Below, in pieces: positions 13,279 through 17,003 of a stretch of DNA of 17,003 nt. The stretch's first letter is position 1; each line of letters begins with the position of its first letter. The notes under the pieces are model-generated. The model made no database searches. It had not been told where the DNA came from and worked only from the letters and a program-made list of their open reading frames with translations. Both the position numbers and the translations under genes were made by a program. The stretch comes from Clostridia bacterium (GTDB taxonomy: Bacteria; Bacillota; Clostridia; Saccharofermentanales; Saccharofermentanaceae), in assembly GCA_017881645.1 (NCBI GenBank), contig JADGQQ010000005.1, forward strand, positions 1-17,003, given 5' to 3'.

Positions 13279-15162
13279 TTATTCTTTTCTGTTTTCCTTC
13301 TTTATCAGCTGTTTACAGAGATTAGCAATGGAAATCGAATTCATTCCTTCGAGTTCCAGCAATTGATTTCTGGTTCCGGCTGGAACAGGGTGATCATTTA
13401 CCCCGACTGAATCGAAAGTGGCATTTACTCTGTGCAATGCGAGAAGCTGTGCAATTCGCGCACTGACACCGTTGTTGTACATACCGTCTTCACAGCAGAT
13501 CACTCTGCCGGTTTTTGCTGCCGAGGCAAGAATCGCTTCCTCATCGAGAGGCTTGATTCTTCGTAAATCAATCACTTCGCAGGACACACCCTCTTTTTCG
13601 AGAATGGCCGCCGCCTTGAAGGCTTCCGCCGATAAAAATCCTACCGAAAGCAGCGTGATGTCTGATCCGACGGACAAAATCTGAGCTTTTTCAACAGGAA
13701 TCTGCGGAAAATCAACGAACTGTGCAGTTTCCGACGATCGCGGATACCGAACGGCGACCGGACCCAACGCTTCGAGACATGCATATCGAAGCATAAATGC
13801 CAGTTCCGCATAATCTCTCGGAGCAAGTATTTCCATACCCGGCATAGTAAGTAGCATAGGTAAATCATAAATTCCCTGGTGAGTTTCGCCGTCAGCACCA
13901 ACAATTCCCGCTCGATCAATGGATAGAACGACATGAAGCTTCTGCAGACAAATATCATGAAGAATCTGATCAAACCCGCGCTGTAAAAACGTGGAGTATA
14001 GAGCCACCACAGGAATAATCCCGTTTGCTGCCAGTCCGGCTGCCATAGTCAGAGCGTGACCTTCCGCAATGCCGACATCAAAAAAACGATTCTTGTATAA
14101 ATTGCGAAAAGCGTCTAGGCCCGTGCTCGACATCATAGCCGCGCAGACGGCGACAATTTTATCATTTTCACCTGCAATTTCAACAAGGGTGGATCCAAAG
14201 ACAGAGGTAAACGTACTGCACATTCCGTTTTCACAACCGAGTTCCACATCAAATGGTGCAACCCCGTGATACTGAGAAGGTTCCGCTTCCGCATACTCAT
14301 AACCCTTTCCCTTTTGTGTGCAGATATGAAGAAGAACGGGTTCCTTTAACTCTTTAACGGTATCGAGATAGCGCAGCATTGTGGGAATATTGTGACCGTC
14401 AATGGGTCCGTAATAACGAAACCCAAGATCCTCGAAAATAACAGGATGATTTTGACGAATCGCCAGTCGCAGTGAGTCCTTTAAGAAGGATAGAAACCGG
14501 ACAATGGGCTTCCCGAGCAGCGGAATGTGATTCAGTATGATTTCCGTGCGTTTCTTCGCACGGATATAGCCCGTAAATGACCGCAGGGAAGCCAAATGTC
14601 TGGAAACCGCTCCAACGTTGTGATCAATCGACATTTGGTTGTCGTTTAAAATTACAATCAGATCTTCACCGAACTGACCGGCATCGTTTAAGGCTTCGTA
14701 TGCCATGCCCCCTGTGAGCGCTCCGTCGCCGATGACTGCAATCACTCTTCCCTTGTCACCATTCAGATGCTTTGCACGGAGAAGGCCCAATGCGGCCGAT
14801 ATAGACGTACTGCTGTGTCCCGTGTTAAAAAAATCATAAGGGCTTTCATCCCTTCTTGGGAATCCGGAAATTCCTTCAAATTTGCGCAGCGAAGAAAACT
14901 GATCTTTTCTTCCTGTCAGAAGCTTATAGGCATAGCTTTGATGACCTACATCCCAAACAATTTGATCCTGCTCAAAATTAAAGCGTGCGAACAAAGCAAT
15001 CGTCATCTCAATAACACCGAGATTCGATGAAAGATGTCCTCCGTTTTGCGAAACGCGGCTTATAATTTCCTTTCGGAGATCATCGGCCAAATCACACATT
15101 TCCTGATTCGAATAACCGGCAATCTCCGTCGGATCTTTAAAATCATCCAGTTTTTTGTTCAT
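13279..15162 (-). CDS. dxs: 1-deoxy-D-xylulose-5-phosphate synthase
   Basis: Dxs condenses pyruvate and glyceraldehyde 3-phosphate with thiamine diphosphate, the first step of the DXP isoprenoid pathway and also a branch to thiamine and pyridoxal phosphate. The 627-residue length is normal. The N-terminal domain shows GGHLSSNLGV (41-50), WDVGHQSYAYKLLTGR near 70 and the cofactor motif GDGALTGGMAYEALN to ILNDNQMSI (145-179). The pyrimidine-binding domain has FDVGIAEGHALTMAAGLA with the catalytic Glu near 367; Gly follows it where many enzymes have Gln. IDRAGIVGADGETHQGIYD lies near 415-433. The start ATG follows AGGA, which overlaps the ispA stop, by eight bases. It is the last gene of xseA-xseB-ispA-dxs. 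A weak bulged hairpin with a T-rich tail follows, but it is not clearly a terminator. Confidence 0.97.
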   Translation of the reverse strand: MNKKLDDFKDPTEIAGYSNQEMCDLADDLRKEIISRVSQNGGHLSSNLGVIEMTIALFARFNFEQDQIVWDVGHQSYAYKLLTGRKDQFSSLRKFEGISGFPRRDESPYDFFNTGHSSTSISAALGLLRAKHLNGDKGRVIAVIGDGALTGGMAYEALNDAGQFGEDLIVILNDNQMSIDHNVGAVSRHLASLRSFTGYIRAKKRTEIILNHIPLLGKPIVRFLSFLKDSLRLAIRQNHPVIFEDLGFRYYGPIDGHNIPTMLRYLDTVKELKEPVLLHICTQKGKGYEYAEAEPSQYHGVAPFDVELGCENGMCSTFTSVFGSTLVEIAGENDKIVAVCAAMMSSTGLDAFRNLYKNRFFDVGIAEGHALTMAAGLAANGIIPVVALYSTFLQRGFDQILHDICLQKLHVVLSIDRAGIVGADGETHQGIYDLPMLLTMPGMEILAPRDYAELAFMLRYACLEALGPVAVRYPRSSETAQFVDFPQIPVEKAQILSVGSDITLLSVGFLSAEAFKAAAILEKEGVSCEVIDLRRIKPLDEEAILASAAKTGRVICCEDGMYNNGVSARIAQLLALHRVNATFDSVGVNDHPVPAGTRNQLLELEGMNSISIANLCKQLIKKENRKE

Positions 15163-15172
15163 TTATTCAATC

Positions 15173-16093
15173 CTACTTTTCGCGATGTAATAAATACGTG
15201 CTTATTTCTTCCAGGAAAACCGTGTCCAAACCGTAACCCCTGAGAAGAATCAACTCATTGTGAGCCAGATTCATCTCAGCTTCAAGCATTGTTTGTGCCT
15301 TTTCGATGGAAAATAAAGTAACAAATGTAGATTTATCTTCCTCTGCGTCTTTTCCGATGCTCTTTCCAAGTATTTCTTTGGTCGATGTAACATCCAACAA
15401 ATCGTCTTTAATTTGAAACCCGAGTCCCAAATGTTCGGAAAAGCGCTGCAGTCCAGATTCAATTTCGTGCTGCATCTTTGATTCATTCATAAGAAATACG
15501 GGAAGAACAATCGCGGCGGTCAGCAGACACCCTGTCTTTTTTTTATGCATGGTCCGAAGGGTCTCTTCCGGAATCTTCTGCCCGGCGGATAGAATGTCCA
15601 TTGTCTGCCCGCCGATCATTCCCTGCGAGCCGGCCATTGCGGCAAGAAACCCGGCCGCACGAATTTTCCCGATATTCCCGTCGGAGCAGGCGTCAAGTAA
15701 TATTTCGTATGACCGGTTAAGTAATGCGTCTCCGGCCAGCAAAGCGACAGGTTCGGAAAACTGCACATGACAGGTCGGCATGCCTCTGCGGGTATCGTCA
15801 TTATCCATACATGGAAGATCGTCGTGAATCAGCGAATAGGTGTGAATCATCTCAATCGCACATGCAAACGGCAGAATGATTTCTGTTGAAATTTGCAGCA
15901 TTTCGCTGACTGCAAGCATGAGGACCGGGCGAATTCTCTTACCGCCGGCCATAAGACTGTATATCGCAGCTCTCGAAGTAAGATCCGGACTGCTGTCCGA
16001 TCCCAGGAAGAATGCTGTAAGATTCTCATGAATTGTCTTTTGATATGAACGCAGGTTCACATCGAAACTTCGCTCTTCCTGTTGCATATACAA
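15173..16093 (-). CDS. ispA: Farnesyl diphosphate synthase (geranyltranstransferase)
   Basis: This enzyme adds isopentenyl diphosphate to dimethylallyl and geranyl diphosphate to make farnesyl diphosphate for undecaprenyl carriers and quinones. The 306-residue all-helical protein has GGKRIRP (50-56), the first aspartate-rich motif DDLPCMDNDD (91-100, with the two-residue insertion typical of bacterial farnesyl synthases), GGQTMD (161-166) and the second motif DDLLD (230-234). Tyr-Ser at 86-87 before the first motif also fits a farnesyl rather than longer-chain product. I give TTG 16093, which directly follows the xseB stop, because GGAG in the end of xseB is six bases before it. ATG 16087 is the alternative and would be 12 bases from that site. 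Confidence 0.95.
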   Translation of the reverse strand: MYMQQEERSFDVNLRSYQKTIHENLTAFFLGSDSSPDLTSRAAIYSLMAGGKRIRPVLMLAVSEMLQISTEIILPFACAIEMIHTYSLIHDDLPCMDNDDTRRGMPTCHVQFSEPVALLAGDALLNRSYEILLDACSDGNIGKIRAAGFLAAMAGSQGMIGGQTMDILSAGQKIPEETLRTMHKKKTGCLLTAAIVLPVFLMNESKMQHEIESGLQRFSEHLGLGFQIKDDLLDVTSTKEILGKSIGKDAEEDKSTFVTLFSIEKAQTMLEAEMNLAHNELILLRGYGLDTVFLEEISTYLLHREK

Positions 16094-16357
16094 TTACTTC
16101 TCCGTATTCGATTCGTCGGTTGGAAGAAAGTCCGTTTCCTTTTTATTCCCATTTGAATTGTCTGTAAGAATTCGCACGCGTTTTTCGATATCTTCCAGTC
16201 TCTTACTGCAAAGCTTTGAGAGCTCAACGCCTCTTTGAAAAAGTGTTATGGATTCTTCTAAAGTTCCATCTCCCGAATCCAGTTTAGCCACGATGGATTC
16301 AAGCTCTTTCATAGCATCTTCAAAAGAAAGATTACTGGGTAAATCCGGCTGTTTCAT
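16094..16357 (-). CDS. xseB: Exodeoxyribonuclease VII small subunit
   Basis: XseB is the small helical subunit of exonuclease VII; several copies bind the C-terminal part of XseA. The 87-residue protein shows the family pattern SFEDAMKELESIVAKLDSG (11-29), then LEESITLFQRGVEL (33-46) and a CSKRLEDIEKRVRIL helix (50-64). The polar tail of about 20 residues is longer than the minimal family length. Its ATG overlaps the xseA stop codon in an ATGA junction, and AGGAGGT in the end of xseA lies four bases upstream, so the two subunits are translationally coupled. Confidence 0.96.
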   Translation of the reverse strand: MKQPDLPSNLSFEDAMKELESIVAKLDSGDGTLEESITLFQRGVELSKLCSKRLEDIEKRVRILTDNSNGNKKETDFLPTDESNTEK

Positions 16358-17003
16358 AGGGACCTCCTTGCATGTGTTTTTTCAGCAGTACAGTCAACAA
16401 GACCGTCAAAAAGTTGAATTTGCAGAGACTGACCTGAGGTTACCTGCGTAATGGATGAGATAGATGTCCCCGTATCGGGGTCTATCGTCAGACTGTACCC
16501 TCTAGACAATACTTTCAGAGGACTAAGCGCATCCAACCCCGCGATACATTGTTCAAGTCTTCGCGACGATCGATCGAATGTTCTATTCTGAGAATGAATA
16601 AGCCGAACTGTAAGCAAATCCAAGCGCTGATTCTGTGCTTCAATGCGGCGCATGGGCGAAACCAGCGCACGGCTGCCTGACAACGCCAGAAGATGATTTC
16701 TACGGATGGAAACGCTGTGAAGCAGTGCTCGGGTCAGCCGGTCTTGCTGCACCTGCAGCCTGGACAGACATTCGGATTTTAACGGCATGACTAATTCGGC
16801 AGCTGCTGACGGAGTTGGTGCCCGAAGATCGCTCACAAAATCGCAGATCGTGAAATCCGTCTCATGACCCACAGCTGAAATGACAGGAAGGGCCGACTTA
16901 TAAACGGTTCTGGCTAACGCCTCATCATTAAAACACCAGAGATCCTCCATGGATCCCCCGCCACGGGCAATAATAATTACGTCTGCGTTTGAGGAATGGT
17001 TAA
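16354..17003 (-). CDS. xseA: Exodeoxyribonuclease VII large subunit (N-terminal half cut by window edge)
   Basis: XseA is the catalytic subunit of exonuclease VII, which degrades single-stranded DNA from both ends. The frame is open to the right edge, so only the last 215 or so residues, about half of the usual length, are present. They contain the conserved DVIIIARGGGSMEDLW (the Met there is internal, not a start), then ISAVGHETDFTICDFVSDLR and APTPSAAAELVMP, a coiled-coil region, and the C-terminal LSPLKVLSRGYSL motif. The first in-window ATG (16950) must not be taken as the start, because the conserved motif begins before it. It is the first visible gene of the xseA-xseB-ispA-dxs operon. 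Confidence 0.96.
   Translation of the reverse strand, partial: NHSSNADVIIIARGGGSMEDLWCFNDEALARTVYKSALPVISAVGHETDFTICDFVSDLRAPTPSAAAELVMPLKSECLSRLQVQQDRLTRALLHSVSIRRNHLLALSGSRALVSPMRRIEAQNQRLDLLTVRLIHSQNRTFDRSSRRLEQCIAGLDALSPLKVLSRGYSLTIDPDTGTSISSITQVTSGQSLQIQLFDGLVDCTAEKTHARRSL

Noticed and set aside
16354..16950. xseA as a complete 198-codon gene from ATG 16950
   Set aside because: The conserved ARGGGS motif lies directly upstream in the same frame, which stays open to the window edge, so the gene is truncated by the window.

Overview
The window is a gene-dense stretch of housekeeping DNA from a low-to-mid G+C anaerobic Firmicute, most likely of the Clostridia or a relative. This rests on RNase Y with a YmdB-type phosphodiesterase, ArgR next to RecN, extended Shine-Dalgarno sites of the GGAGGTGA kind, use of the DXP isoprenoid route, and a trimeric [FeFe]-hydrogenase. 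I cannot name genus or species. All genes but one lie on the minus strand. No gap without a gene exceeds 300 bases. I see no tRNA, rRNA, CRISPR array, insertion sequence or phage gene.

Layout, from the right edge in the direction of minus-strand transcription. (1) xseA (5' part cut by the window edge), xseB, ispA and dxs (17003 to 13279) form a tight operon: the two exonuclease VII subunits, then farnesyl-diphosphate synthase and DXP synthase for isoprenoid precursors. (2) nadK, argR and recN (13172 to 10092) form a second operon with its own candidate promoter, which lies inside an unusual repeat element. (3) A lone plus-strand RluA-family pseudouridine synthase (9219 to 10103) has its own promoter and overlaps the 3' end of recN tail-to-tail. 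(4) hydC, hydB and hydA (9000 to 4882) encode a soluble NAD(P)H-linked, possibly electron-bifurcating, [FeFe]-hydrogenase. The operon ends in an intrinsic terminator. (5) rny stands alone between a good promoter and a strong terminator. (6) ymdB, lspA, an rluD-like gene and a DUF881 gene (2933 to the left edge) form the last operon. The DUF881 gene is cut by the left edge.

The hydrogenase operon is the main metabolic content. It would re-oxidise NADH, and perhaps reduced ferredoxin, to H2 during fermentation. No maturases (HydE, HydF, HydG) are in the window.

I do not find a convincing undescribed system. The points most worth a second look are the missing or odd start codon of rny, the composite repeat holding the nadK promoter, the break in the usual gene order around dxs-nadK and after recN, and the single-cysteine L1 motif of HydA.
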